Of a stretch of 64,000 nt of DNA, positions 9,394 through 17,911 are shown one piece after another. Every line of letters starts with the position of its first letter. Within the stretch, counting starts at the first letter, position 1. A program made the position numbers and the translations under genes. The stretch is from Thalassobius sp965218685. GTDB taxonomy: Bacteria; Pseudomonadota; Alphaproteobacteria; Rhodobacterales; Rhodobacteraceae. The DNA lies in assembly GCF_965218685.1 (NCBI RefSeq), contig NZ_OZ244657.1, positions 992,001 through 1,056,000 of the forward strand, read 5' to 3'. The notes under the pieces are model-generated. The model was not told the DNA's origin, did no database searches, and saw nothing but the letters and a program-made list of their open reading frames with translations.

Positions 9394-10040
9394 TGACGCG
9401 GGCGCAGGTCATATCCCTGTTCCCCAAAGGGGTGGACGTGGGGGTCGGCATCACCGATCCGCGCCGCCCTGAAGGTGTGCTTTATCCGTCCGAGGAACTG
9501 GCGATCTCTCGTGCTGTGCCCAAGCGACGGGACGAGTTTCGCGCTGGTCGAAGCGCTGCGCGTCAGGCGATGCGGGCAGTTGGCGCCGCGCCCTCGGCGT
9601 TGCCGGCCCGCAAGGACCGCTTGCCTGACTGGCCTGAAGGGATCGCCGGGTCGATCACCCATTGTCGGGATTTATGTGTGGCCTGTGCCTCGACCGGTGC
9701 GCGCGCGATTGGTCTGGACGTCGAAACCGCAACCGAGCTGCCCGCCGATTTGTGGGAAACCATCCTGCTGCCGGACGAGCATGAGGCGGTCCGATCCTCG
9801 GCTCATCCTGGGGCGCTGGCCACGTTGATTTTCTCGAGCAAAGAGGCAGCCTATAAGGCGCAATATCCGCTTAGCGAGACCTTGTTCGGGTTCCATGACC
9901 TGGGTGTATCGATCACCGGGAGCGGTCATTTTCAGGCCTGTTTCCGTACCACCGCAGGCCCTTTTCAGCCGGGCGACACGATGCGCGGGCGGTATCTGAA
10001 AACCCAAGATCATATTCTGACAGCGGTGGTTTTGACATGA
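9390..10040 (+). CDS. 4'-phosphopantetheinyl transferase (EntD/Sfp superfamily)
   Basis: A 216-residue phosphopantetheinyl transferase of the EntD type. It shows SITHCRDLCVA for CoA binding, the magnesium motif GLDVE (around residues 108-112) and the downstream SSKEAAYKA motif (around residues 152-160); both are needed for catalysis and both are present. It would convert the PKS and NRPS carrier proteins of this operon from apo to holo form by moving phosphopantetheine from CoA to the serine in GGHSL. Its start overlaps the NRPS stop, and ATG codons at 9390 and 9393 are equally possible. The dedicated activating enzyme at the end of the cluster argues that the cluster was meant to work, despite the frameshift seen in the PKS. 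Confidence 0.92.
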   Translation: MMTRAQVISLFPKGVDVGVGITDPRRPEGVLYPSEELAISRAVPKRRDEFRAGRSAARQAMRAVGAAPSALPARKDRLPDWPEGIAGSITHCRDLCVACASTGARAIGLDVETATELPADLWETILLPDEHEAVRSSAHPGALATLIFSSKEAAYKAQYPLSETLFGFHDLGVSITGSGHFQACFRTTAGPFQPGDTMRGRYLKTQDHILTAVVLT

Positions 10041-10249
10041 CCTATCACGCTGCTTTCATTGAAAAATACCGGCCTCTTGCGCAAATCCGGGCCGCCGCGT
10101 TGGAAATGCACTGTTTCCGTCCTCACCCTTTGTTGAGATGGACTCGGGCGTTAGATTTGCTAATGCGATACGGACCAAGCAGCCTGCCGTGGCCTGCGTC
10201 GGGTCGGCCCCGAAAGGCGACCGTCAAACCGTGTGAGGACAACTCATGA
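10037..10249 (+). CDS. Possible small protein of 70 residues, unrecognised
   Basis: A short frame that overlaps the PPTase stop as ATGA and ends in an ATGA overlap with the wzz-like start. Such coupling at both ends is often a sign of a real gene, but the product (arginine- and proline-rich, no domain recognised) looks like non-coding sequence. I keep it only as a possibility. The stretch may simply be the 205-base spacer carrying the promoter of the Wzz gene. Confidence 0.15.
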   Translation: MTYHAAFIEKYRPLAQIRAAALEMHCFRPHPLLRWTRALDLLMRYGPSSLPWPASGRPRKATVKPCEDNS

Positions 10250-11568
10250 GCCAGCAATTTTCGTTTTCCAGCATTATTTCCGCGCTGCTGCGCAGGTTCT
10301 GGTTGGTGTTCTGGATCACCGCGTTGGGCTCGATCGCCGCGGTAGTTTTCGCGCTGAATCGTCCGGCGGTTTATGAAACTTCGGCCGTCATCCAATTCGA
10401 AATGGCTCAGGTCGAAGAGAACCTGACCTCGCCGGGTGCCGCGTCGCGCAGTACCTCGGTCGAGACCCGACTGAAGCTGATCGAACAAAAGCTGATGTCG
10501 CGGGACAGTCTGCTGGAGGTGATCGAGAAGTTCGATCTTTTCACCGGGGACGCCGAGATGACGGACGCGCAGAAGGTGTTTGCACTGCGGACGGCCGCGC
10601 GGATCAGCACCCTGATCGACCCAGATCAGGCTTGGCGTCCGACGGTGCAGCCCTCTGGGTTGATCATCACGGTTCAGCTGGATGATGCACAGACCGCGGC
10701 AGATGTCGCGAATGAACTGCTGTCGCGCGTGTTGATCGAAGGCAAATCGCGCCGCGCGGTCCGGGCAGAGAAAACGCTGGCGTTTTTCGTTGCCGAAGAA
10801 GAGCGTGTCTCGGCCGAAATCTCGGTGTTAGAGCAAGAACTGGCCGCATATAAGACTGCAAACCAGGCCTCGTTGCCCGGAAACCTGCTCAGCCAGCGCG
10901 ATCAACTCGCGCGGCTGAATGACAGCCTGTTGGCTGTCGAGCAGCAACTGATCCAGCTGCAAACCCAACGCGAACGGATTCGCGCCGAGGATCTGGAACG
11001 TCAGACAAATTTGCTGCGCAAACAAAAGCTGTTGCTGCAAGAACGTATCCAGATCGTCCAAACCGCGCTGAATGTCGCCCCCGAGATCGAGCGTCAGATC
11101 AACGCGATGGAGCGGCGTCTGGGCCAGCTGCAAGACGAGCTAAGCGTCATCACCACGCGCCGCGCGGATGCAGCGATGAATCAGCAGCTGGAAAGTCAGA
11201 ACCAGGTCGAGCGTTTCGAGGTGCTTGAGACCGCGCTTGTACCGGAACATCCGGTGTCTTCGGGGCGCCGCAAGCTGGTTGCGGCAGGTGCGATTGCCTC
11301 GCTCATGCTGGCTGTGGGTCTGGCATTAGGGCTGGAGTTCATGAACGCCAGCATCCGCACCTCGGCCCAGCTGGAAAAAGAGCTGGATATCCGCCCCGTC
11401 GTTGTGATCCCCAACCTGGACCGGCAGAAATACCGCCGCCGTCGCCGTTTGGCCTGGATTAGCGGGTTGATGGCGTTGTTTGCCATGGCGGCCATGCTGT
11501 TGCAGGGACGCGCCAAGGAGCTTGTCGAAGCCTTGCCGATCTTCAACCGCTCGTCGCGCGTTCAATAG
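10246..11568 (+). CDS. Wzz/GNVR-type polysaccharide chain-length and export protein
   Basis: A 440-residue polysaccharide co-polymerase. Residues 1-45 carry the Wzz N-terminus and a first membrane helix (about 17-38). A long periplasmic part follows with strong coiled coil (about 170-310, rich in Q, E, L and R). A second membrane helix lies near 343-365, and a third hydrophobic segment near 400-420 is extra to the classic two-helix Wzz topology. It should sit in the inner membrane and set chain length or gate export of a surface polysaccharide together with the CpsD-like ATPase. That partner gene lies tail-to-tail and overlaps this one by 7 bases, so the ExoP/Wzc-like protein is split into two oppositely oriented genes. 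The start ATG is preceded by GTGAGGAC. Confidence 0.85.
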   Translation: MSQQFSFSSIISALLRRFWLVFWITALGSIAAVVFALNRPAVYETSAVIQFEMAQVEENLTSPGAASRSTSVETRLKLIEQKLMSRDSLLEVIEKFDLFTGDAEMTDAQKVFALRTAARISTLIDPDQAWRPTVQPSGLIITVQLDDAQTAADVANELLSRVLIEGKSRRAVRAEKTLAFFVAEEERVSAEISVLEQELAAYKTANQASLPGNLLSQRDQLARLNDSLLAVEQQLIQLQTQRERIRAEDLERQTNLLRKQKLLLQERIQIVQTALNVAPEIERQINAMERRLGQLQDELSVITTRRADAAMNQQLESQNQVERFEVLETALVPEHPVSSGRRKLVAAGAIASLMLAVGLALGLEFMNASIRTSAQLEKELDIRPVVVIPNLDRQKYRRRRRLAWISGLMALFAMAAMLLQGRAKELVEALPIFNRSSRVQ

Positions 11569-12458
11569 CTGTATTGCTGAGTCGGGGCGTTATCCGCCTT
11601 GTTCAGGACCACGCCCAGCAACGGGACGTCGTCGCCCAGGCGCCGCATGACCTCGCGGATTTCGGCCGAGGTCGTTTGCCCGCCACCAGCCACGATCAGC
11701 ACACCGTCATACATCTGGCGAAAGGCGATCACGTCGTCCTGCGCCAAGGCCGGAGGCAGATCGTACAGAACCACGTCAGGGGTCAGTTCGTCCTCCATCT
11801 CTTCGATGCGCAGATGGGTGGTTTCGCGCGCCAGCAGCTCGGCTGCGTAGGGCTCGATCCGGTCATTCAGGCCGATGGCCAGCTGGTTTCCGATTTTCAG
11901 GTTGTTTTCTGCAAAGCGATGGAATTGCTCGTTGACCTCGCGGTCGCCGCGCAGGAAATCACCCATGCTGCCGGCCTCGTGAACGCCCACAAGATCGGCC
12001 AGCGAGGGCTTGCGTAAGTCCATGTCCAACAGCACGGTCCGGCAATTTTCATAGCGGGACAGCGCAATGGCCAGGTTCATTGAGACAAAGCTTTTGCCGC
12101 AATCCTGCGTGGGAGAGGTGATGCCGACGCGGCTCCAGCCTTTTTCACTCAGTGTTTGCACCAAGCGGGTCCGCAGCACGTCAAATGTCGCATGCGCCGG
12201 ATCATGGCGCGTGGCGGTGATGATCAGGTGCTCGTCCAGAAGGCGCTCGTTCACCGGGATGGTCGGCAGAGTGCTCCATGGATCGATCTGAGGGGCCGCG
12301 GCGGGCAGGGGATCTGGTTCCGCGGCTTCGGGTTGCGGCTGTGGCTCGGGTTCGACCTCAGGCTCGGGCGTCTGGCGCGCGATACGCTCCAGCAGCTTAG
12401 AGCGTTCTTCCGTATCCATTTTCTGGCGCCGGTTGCGGCGCAAAACGTAGTCAACCAT
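11562..12458 (-). CDS. CpsD/CapB-type tyrosine-kinase-like ATPase for polysaccharide export
   Basis: A 298-residue BY-kinase/MinD-like ATPase. After a basic N-terminus and a Pro/Glu-rich linker (about residues 35-62), the ATPase core has a Walker A in TSPTQDCGKSF, a Walker A' in LLDMDLRKP and a Walker B in VVLYDLPP. The first glycine of the usual GEGKS/T motif is replaced by Asp, so catalysis may be altered. The protein ends QQYSY, a very short tyrosine tail rather than the usual cluster. It would cycle with the Wzz-like protein encoded convergently next door. It lies last in the minus-strand sugar operon, 132 bases after the fusion gene. A second start 13 codons later (MDTEER) is possible; the chosen one has AGAGGCAAGAG upstream. 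Confidence 0.82.
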   Translation of the reverse strand: MVDYVLRRNRRQKMDTEERSKLLERIARQTPEPEVEPEPQPQPEAAEPDPLPAAAPQIDPWSTLPTIPVNERLLDEHLIITATRHDPAHATFDVLRTRLVQTLSEKGWSRVGITSPTQDCGKSFVSMNLAIALSRYENCRTVLLDMDLRKPSLADLVGVHEAGSMGDFLRGDREVNEQFHRFAENNLKIGNQLAIGLNDRIEPYAAELLARETTHLRIEEMEDELTPDVVLYDLPPALAQDDVIAFRQMYDGVLIVAGGGQTTSAEIREVMRRLGDDVPLLGVVLNKADNAPTQQYSY

Positions 12459-12590
12459 GTGCTCTTGCCTCTACCTTGGGCATGCTTGGCCAGTATATCA
12501 TCAACGACCGGGCTGCCCTGGCAAATTTGTTGCCGCCATGTGAACAAAAGACATTGGCGAAATTAAGCCAGAACGGCGTAAAACCTGCGT

Positions 12591-14675
12591 CTACAAACCA
12601 AACAGATTGGCGCGCGTGATCGCTTTTTCAATGAACGCCGCCTTGTCGGTTTCGGGCTGCCAACCCAGAACTTCTTTGGGGCGCGTGTTGTCGAACTGTG
12701 CATAATGGGCCCGCGATTTCCAATCCTGCAAGGATGGACGCGACAGGCCTTTCTTGCGCAAAACGTATTTCTTGAGCGCGAATTTCAGCCCGTCGGCCGC
12801 GTAAAACGTCGTCAGATCACCTGAACTGACGTTGATCCGCGCGCCCAAGGCGTCATTGATCGCATCAAAGTAATCACGGCCAGACATCATCGGCTCGCCG
12901 ATCAGGTTGAAGCTTTCGCCGATTGCGGCTTCGGTCTGCATCATGCGGATCAGCCCATCCGAGATATCGTCGGCCAGGACGAAGGGCAGGTTGTGCTTGC
13001 CGTCGCCCCACAGACGGACCGCACCAGCGCCATGCCAGCGCCCGATGCCCCAGTGTTGCAGGGGGCCACCTTCGCCCACGACAATTCCGGGACGTGCGAT
13101 GGTGACGGGCAGGCCGCGGGCCTCGTACATCTCCAACAGGCGACGTTCGCATTCCGCCTTCGAGCGCGCGTACATGTTGCGTTCCTCCATGTCACCGAAA
13201 TCGGTATCCTCGGTGATGACCAGATCGCCATCGGACATGTCATAGGACGCAATCGTACCAGTATAGATCAGGCGCTTTACGCCGGCCTCAAGACAGGCCT
13301 CGCCAATACGAACTGCGGTGCCCACGTCGTTTTTCAGCGCGTCCTGCCAGGTCTTGTCCATCGACTTGGCCAGGTTAAACACGGCGTCGATCCCTTCCAT
13401 CGCGTCGATCAGCGCGTCCTTGTCGGACAGCGATACGGACACGGTTTCCACGTGATCAGCAATATCATCGAAGGGGCCGGTCTTACCCCGGCTGAGAACG
13501 CGCACGTCATAGCCCTGCGCGACCAGCCTGCGGGTCAGGTTTCGGCCGATGAAGCCAGTGCCTCCAATGACCATGACGGTCGGTTTGGGCGTGCCTTTGA
13601 CGGGTTCGGGATCTAAGGGCAGGTCAACCTTGCCCAATGTCGCCTCAAGCGCTTGCATCACCTTCAGCGCAGCCGCACCGTCATAGCGCGCATCCACAGG
13701 GCGCCCCCAACGGATCGCATCATAGATGGCATTGGTGGTGCCTCGAAAGCTGAGGCCATAGGGCGATTTCTGGTTCAACGAGCTTAGCTGACGGGCCGCG
13801 TTCACCGTGCCCTCGCGCAAGTGCTGCCAAGACAGGCTCAGCTGTTTGATCAGCGGGTTCATCACCAGATCCGAGGTGTTGTCCCGTGCGGTAACCAGCG
13901 TGTCGGCCGCATAGTCCAAACGCGCCATCCCGCTGGAGCCGCGCACCGTCAGCGACCTGTCGTCGTAGGTTTCGACCATCGAGAAGTTGAAGTTCACGTC
14001 CACCGTTCCGGCCCGTGCAAGTACCCGCCAGGATTGGTGCCGTATCGCGCCACCTGGCAGGGTAACAGGTTGGTTCAACTCAGCGCTAAGGATCTTAAGC
14101 TCGCCCAAAAGATCGACGGCGAAGGCATAGGGGTGGGCGCCCAGTTCCAGAAGCAGGTTCCGAGGTTCTTGCAGCAACCACAACCCATACGGTCCCGCAC
14201 GTAAGGGGCCAAGTGGCAGGCACCAGTTCACTTCGATGGCGTTGATGCGGCCCAGATCTCCGGCCTTTACGGCGGATTTCAATCGCTGATAGCCCGGCAC
14301 CCCAAGGAAGTTATGTCCGGCTGCGAACTGCACACCTTTCTGGGCGGCGGCGTCCACAATTTCTTGCGTTTCGGCCACGGACAAAGCCACGGGTTTTTCG
14401 ACGATCACGTGAAGGCCGGCCTCGATACACTCAAGCGCCAAGGCGTGGTGCAGGTTCGGGGGCGTCAGGATGTGAACTGCATCCACAGCGCCTGCCATGT
14501 CAGCGATCGATGTATATGCTGCAACGCCATAACCCTGCGCCATTCCTTCGGCCGCCGAGGCAGACACGTCGCAAATCGCAACCAGCTGGGCGTCTTTGCA
14601 GGCCCGGATCGCATCTGCGTGCCACGTGGCGATGTATCCGGCCCCGATCAGGCCAACCCTTTGAACTGCACTCAT
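12591..14675 (-). CDS. Fusion: Gfo/Idh/MocA sugar oxidoreductase + NAD-dependent epimerase/dehydratase
   Basis: A 694-residue protein with two complete Rossmann enzymes. Residues 1-350 are a Gfo/Idh/MocA oxidoreductase (dinucleotide motif VGLIGAGYIA at 7-16, EKP at 93-95). Residues 366-694 are an extended short-chain dehydrogenase of the sugar-epimerase class (GGTGFIG at 371-377, YxxxK at 502-506). The join lies at about 352-365 and is a short proline-rich linker. Both halves keep their key residues, so a two-step channelled conversion of a nucleotide sugar is plausible, but the substrate is unknown. The start is the ATG at 14675, with GGAG nine bases upstream; a TTG codon immediately before it is not needed. 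The gene follows the family 2 glycosyltransferase by 13 bases in the same operon. Confidence 0.88.
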   Translation of the reverse strand: MSAVQRVGLIGAGYIATWHADAIRACKDAQLVAICDVSASAAEGMAQGYGVAAYTSIADMAGAVDAVHILTPPNLHHALALECIEAGLHVIVEKPVALSVAETQEIVDAAAQKGVQFAAGHNFLGVPGYQRLKSAVKAGDLGRINAIEVNWCLPLGPLRAGPYGLWLLQEPRNLLLELGAHPYAFAVDLLGELKILSAELNQPVTLPGGAIRHQSWRVLARAGTVDVNFNFSMVETYDDRSLTVRGSSGMARLDYAADTLVTARDNTSDLVMNPLIKQLSLSWQHLREGTVNAARQLSSLNQKSPYGLSFRGTTNAIYDAIRWGRPVDARYDGAAALKVMQALEATLGKVDLPLDPEPVKGTPKPTVMVIGGTGFIGRNLTRRLVAQGYDVRVLSRGKTGPFDDIADHVETVSVSLSDKDALIDAMEGIDAVFNLAKSMDKTWQDALKNDVGTAVRIGEACLEAGVKRLIYTGTIASYDMSDGDLVITEDTDFGDMEERNMYARSKAECERRLLEMYEARGLPVTIARPGIVVGEGGPLQHWGIGRWHGAGAVRLWGDGKHNLPFVLADDISDGLIRMMQTEAAIGESFNLIGEPMMSGRDYFDAINDALGARINVSSGDLTTFYAADGLKFALKKYVLRKKGLSRPSLQDWKSRAHYAQFDNTRPKEVLGWQPETDKAAFIEKAITRANLFGL

Positions 14676-14688
14676 CAATTCGGCTCCG

Positions 14689-15654
14689 TCACTTGTATTC
14701 GATGATTTTCATGTCAGCGCCGGTTGCCCGGCGTTTGTAATAGGTCAACAGCCCCAGGAAATTGGGGATCTTCGACAGGCTCAGCAGTACTGACAGCCGT
14801 TTTGCCTGTGCGCCCGCCACGCCTTCGCGCTGAAGGCCCGAAACCGTGCGGATATAGGACAGCAGATAGGCCGCCAGCACCAGAAGCACCAGTAGCCAGC
14901 AGCTGAATACCCCGATCACAGCGATCAAAGGAAGCAAAGCGCCGAAAATCCAGACACGTTTGCGCTCGGGGCGGAAATGGTCGGGATGCAGGGCGCCGAC
15001 CTGCGCAAACCCATGCCCCGAGCGGACCGCCCGCTGCCACCATTCGCCAAAGCGCGTCATGTTGGCATCGTGATGTGTCATCGTTTCAGGCAGACGCCAC
15101 AGGGTTTTGCCGTGTTTGCGCATCCGGCAGCAAAGCTCGTCGTCCTCGGCCGCGATGACGTTGGGGTTAAAGCCTCCGATCGCGTCGAAATCAGCGCTGC
15201 GCACCATCATGTCGCCCCCGCAGGCGGCGATCTGACCGGCGGGGCGGTGCCATTCGAAATCGGCGATGGCGTTATAAATGCTGCGATCGGGGTGGATTTC
15301 ATAGCGCCAGCCGGTGACGATCCCCAGCTCGGGGCGAGTGTCCAGCTCGTTGGCGGCCTTTTGCAACCAGCCTGATTCGACCGCGCAGTCGCCATCGACG
15401 AACTGAACATAGTCCGGCAAGTCGGGCTTCAGCGCCTGGAAGCCAGCGTTCCGGGCACGGGCGGCGGTAAAGGGGACAGTGGTGTCCAGCTCGACCACGG
15501 TAATGCCCATCTGGCGCGCCATCTGCACGCTGTCATCCGTTGACCCTGAATCCACATAGACGATCCGATCCGCCTGATCCTTCAACGAGGTCAGGCAGCG
15601 GACCAGACGGTCGCCTTCGTTCCGGCCAATGGCGACGGCGGCGACTGTACTCAT
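14689..15654 (-). CDS. Family 2 glycosyltransferase with C-terminal membrane segments
   Basis: A 321-residue GT2 enzyme. It starts MSTVAAVAIGRNEGDRL and shows IVYVDSGSTDDS, ARNAGF, the metal-binding FVDGDC, and AEDDELCCRMRKHG on the acceptor side. Two hydrophobic stretches follow at about residues 230-275, so it is probably held in the inner membrane with its active site in the cytoplasm. I chose the start at 15654 because it overlaps the stop of the upstream gene as ATGA; a longer frame exists but adds sequence unlike the family. It belongs to the sugar operon with the GT4 enzyme and two oxidoreductases. Donor and acceptor are unknown. Confidence 0.87.
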   Translation of the reverse strand: MSTVAAVAIGRNEGDRLVRCLTSLKDQADRIVYVDSGSTDDSVQMARQMGITVVELDTTVPFTAARARNAGFQALKPDLPDYVQFVDGDCAVESGWLQKAANELDTRPELGIVTGWRYEIHPDRSIYNAIADFEWHRPAGQIAACGGDMMVRSADFDAIGGFNPNVIAAEDDELCCRMRKHGKTLWRLPETMTHHDANMTRFGEWWQRAVRSGHGFAQVGALHPDHFRPERKRVWIFGALLPLIAVIGVFSCWLLVLLVLAAYLLSYIRTVSGLQREGVAGAQAKRLSVLLSLSKIPNFLGLLTYYKRRATGADMKIIEYK

Positions 15655-16898
15655 GAGTTGGTCTCCGGTCGCTTCGAGGTTGGGGGCGCACCGTCGATAT
15701 AGCCTTGGATCAATGTGCCCAGCCATGCGGCCTCGTTGCGGATATCAAATTCCGATGCGACTTTGGCGCGACCGGCCTGACCCATCTGGATGGCGCGTTC
15801 GGGGTCTGTTAGCACGTCCTGCATCGCCAGGCGCAACGCGTCTGCGTCCCCCGGCGGTACCAGCCGCCCCGAGGTGCCATCCTGCACCAGTTCCGGCACG
15901 CCCGCGATTTGCGTGGTGACGACGGGCAGGCCACTGGCCATCGCTTCCATCAGCACAACTGGAACGCCTTCAGCAAAGCTGGGCAGAACCAGCATGTCTT
16001 GCGTTTGCAGCGTCTGCGCGACCTCGGACTGGGACTTGTAGCCAAGGAACGAGACATGCCCCGCAAGGCCCATAGCGGCAGCTTTCGTTTCAAGTTCAAC
16101 GCGGTCAGGTCCATCACCGATGACCGTCAGGTGGAAATCTGGGATGTCCTGCACAAGCCCCTTCATCGCGTCGAACAACACCGGCAGACCTTTGACAGCG
16201 GCCAGGCGCCCAATGAACAGTGCGCGGGTGCCCGAGCGCTGAGCCGGGGTTTGGTAACGGTCAGGCTCGACTCCGCAATGTACTATATGCATCCGGTCCC
16301 AATGCGCGGGATCGGAAAACACCATCCCCTGCGAGCGGCAGAAATCACTGATGCAGGCAACGAACGATGCTCGCGCTATCTTTTCATCTATACGCCACCG
16401 TATGGGTTCAAAGAAGATATCCGGTCCGTGCATGGTAAAGCTGTAGGGAATTCCACAAAGCTCGTGACAAAGCATCGCGACGGTGCAGCTGGCTTTGGCA
16501 ATGTGGTTGTGCAGGTGCTGCACACCGGTTTCGCGAAGATGGTCCGCCAGCACCACGGCCTCGGCAAAGTAAAACAGCTGGTACAACATCGCCTTGACCC
16601 CACCCGGAGAGGTCTGGATCGCCAGACGCAGCGTCTTGAAATAAGCTGAGGGCGAGCGTTTCAGCGCGCGCGCGTGACTGCGCAAGGATCGCAAAGGGCG
16701 CGCAGCGGCTTGTAGGACATAGAACGTCTGGGCGGCCTCGGCGCGTTGTTCCTCGCCCACCAGGTGTTCCATTCCGGTGCGCCGGATCGAGCACGTCTGG
16801 ACGGTAAAGCCCTGTGCCCGCAGCTGTGCCACTTCGCGCTGGATGAATGTGTCGGTCGCGCGAGGGTATTCCCCGGTCAGATAGGCGATGGTGGTCAT
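15651..16898 (-). CDS. Family 4 glycosyltransferase
   Basis: A 415-residue GT-B glycosyltransferase. The N-terminal acceptor domain begins IAYLTGEYPRATDTFIQRE. The C-terminal donor domain has FIGRLAAVKGLPVLFDA and the retaining E-x7-E motif in FAEGVPVVLMEAMASG. An HNHIA segment and TMHGPDIFF in the middle are typical of GT4 enzymes for exopolysaccharide. The start overlaps the upstream epimerase stop as ATGA, and its own stop overlaps the next start the same way, so it is translationally coupled on both sides. It should add one sugar to a lipid-linked intermediate on the cytoplasmic face. The sugar is not predictable. Confidence 0.88.
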   Translation of the reverse strand: MTTIAYLTGEYPRATDTFIQREVAQLRAQGFTVQTCSIRRTGMEHLVGEEQRAEAAQTFYVLQAAARPLRSLRSHARALKRSPSAYFKTLRLAIQTSPGGVKAMLYQLFYFAEAVVLADHLRETGVQHLHNHIAKASCTVAMLCHELCGIPYSFTMHGPDIFFEPIRWRIDEKIARASFVACISDFCRSQGMVFSDPAHWDRMHIVHCGVEPDRYQTPAQRSGTRALFIGRLAAVKGLPVLFDAMKGLVQDIPDFHLTVIGDGPDRVELETKAAAMGLAGHVSFLGYKSQSEVAQTLQTQDMLVLPSFAEGVPVVLMEAMASGLPVVTTQIAGVPELVQDGTSGRLVPPGDADALRLAMQDVLTDPERAIQMGQAGRAKVASEFDIRNEAAWLGTLIQGYIDGAPPTSKRPETNS

Positions 16899-17911
16899 GC
16901 GTCATCCTCGGTAGGGGTGGTGGGCACGAGGGACTGGGCAAAGGCCTGTTCGAAAGCTGGTGTTGCCGGCAGGCCCAGTCGTTCCTTCAGTCGCGCGTTG
17001 GGATAGAAGGCACTGGCCATACGATACCGTAGGGTTTCGCGGCGCAGCAAACCGGGAAGGCCTGGCAACCAGGTCAATGCCGAAGCCAGCAGATCGAACA
17101 ACCGCCAGTGCACGGGTACGATGATTTTGGGCCACCCGGTGCGTGCCATTGCGTTCAGGAACCGGATACGATCAGGCAGGTCGTCATCGATCAGATTCAG
17201 CACTTCGATCGGGCCATCAGGCCCTTGGGGCACGGGCAATTCAGCTGCACGAACCAGGGCATTTGCGGCGTGGTTAACATGGCACAGGGGGATCTCGCCG
17301 CCGTCATTCAGACGCAAGACAAAGGGACCGATCCCGGGGCCGACATGGGCGTTCCACAAACGTTCGGGCCCAAAAACGGCGCCCAGGCGCATCAGCCGCA
17401 GGTCCAGGGTCAGCTCTTGCGCGGCGTCGACACAGATGTCCTCTTGCTCCAGTTTGGCACGGCAATAGGCGTCGCGTGCGCTTGGGTTGCGCTCCAGCAT
17501 CGAGGTCTCGTCGATCATCGGATTGGCCAGTAGACCCATCCCCGAATAAACGCTGATCGAACTGACAAGCACCAATCGAGGGGACAACTCGGAGTCGGCG
17601 ATAGCCTGCACGAGGTGCAGGGTGCCGTTCATGGTCGAGCGCGCCTGTTCAGCGTCATCGCCGGATAACGACGCGGCGGCGTGGATGACAGCATCGATGC
17701 CCTCCATATCCAGAGCGGGTATGCATGCGGGGTCCGACAAGTCTGCCTCGACCACCTCGATGCCTTCGTCGTCGGCCCAGGTATCAGGAACCACGCCCGC
17801 CAACCGGACAACCGCAACCACGTCATGCCCCGCGGCGCGGGCGGCCGCTACGGTCGCGCGCCCGACATAGCCCGCAGCACCGGTGATCATCAGCGTCATC
17901 TCAGGGGTCAT
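16895..17911 (-). CDS. NAD-dependent epimerase/dehydratase family protein
   Basis: A 338-residue extended short-chain dehydrogenase. The dinucleotide motif is in MITGAAGYVGRA, followed by DAVIHAAASLSG, LVSSISVYSG and a YCRAKLE active-site pair, so the catalytic Tyr and Lys are present. I placed the start at the ATG at 17911, which overlaps the stop of the upstream oxidoreductase as ATGA; a much longer open frame upstream lies antisense-like across that gene and is not supported. It probably epimerises or reduces a nucleotide sugar for the polysaccharide made by this operon, or a lipid-linked one. The membrane-like C-terminal part (LLASALTWLPGLPGLL) may associate with the membrane. Confidence 0.83.
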   Translation of the reverse strand: MTPEMTLMITGAAGYVGRATVAAARAAGHDVVAVVRLAGVVPDTWADDEGIEVVEADLSDPACIPALDMEGIDAVIHAAASLSGDDAEQARSTMNGTLHLVQAIADSELSPRLVLVSSISVYSGMGLLANPMIDETSMLERNPSARDAYCRAKLEQEDICVDAAQELTLDLRLMRLGAVFGPERLWNAHVGPGIGPFVLRLNDGGEIPLCHVNHAANALVRAAELPVPQGPDGPIEVLNLIDDDLPDRIRFLNAMARTGWPKIIVPVHWRLFDLLASALTWLPGLPGLLRRETLRYRMASAFYPNARLKERLGLPATPAFEQAFAQSLVPTTPTEDDA

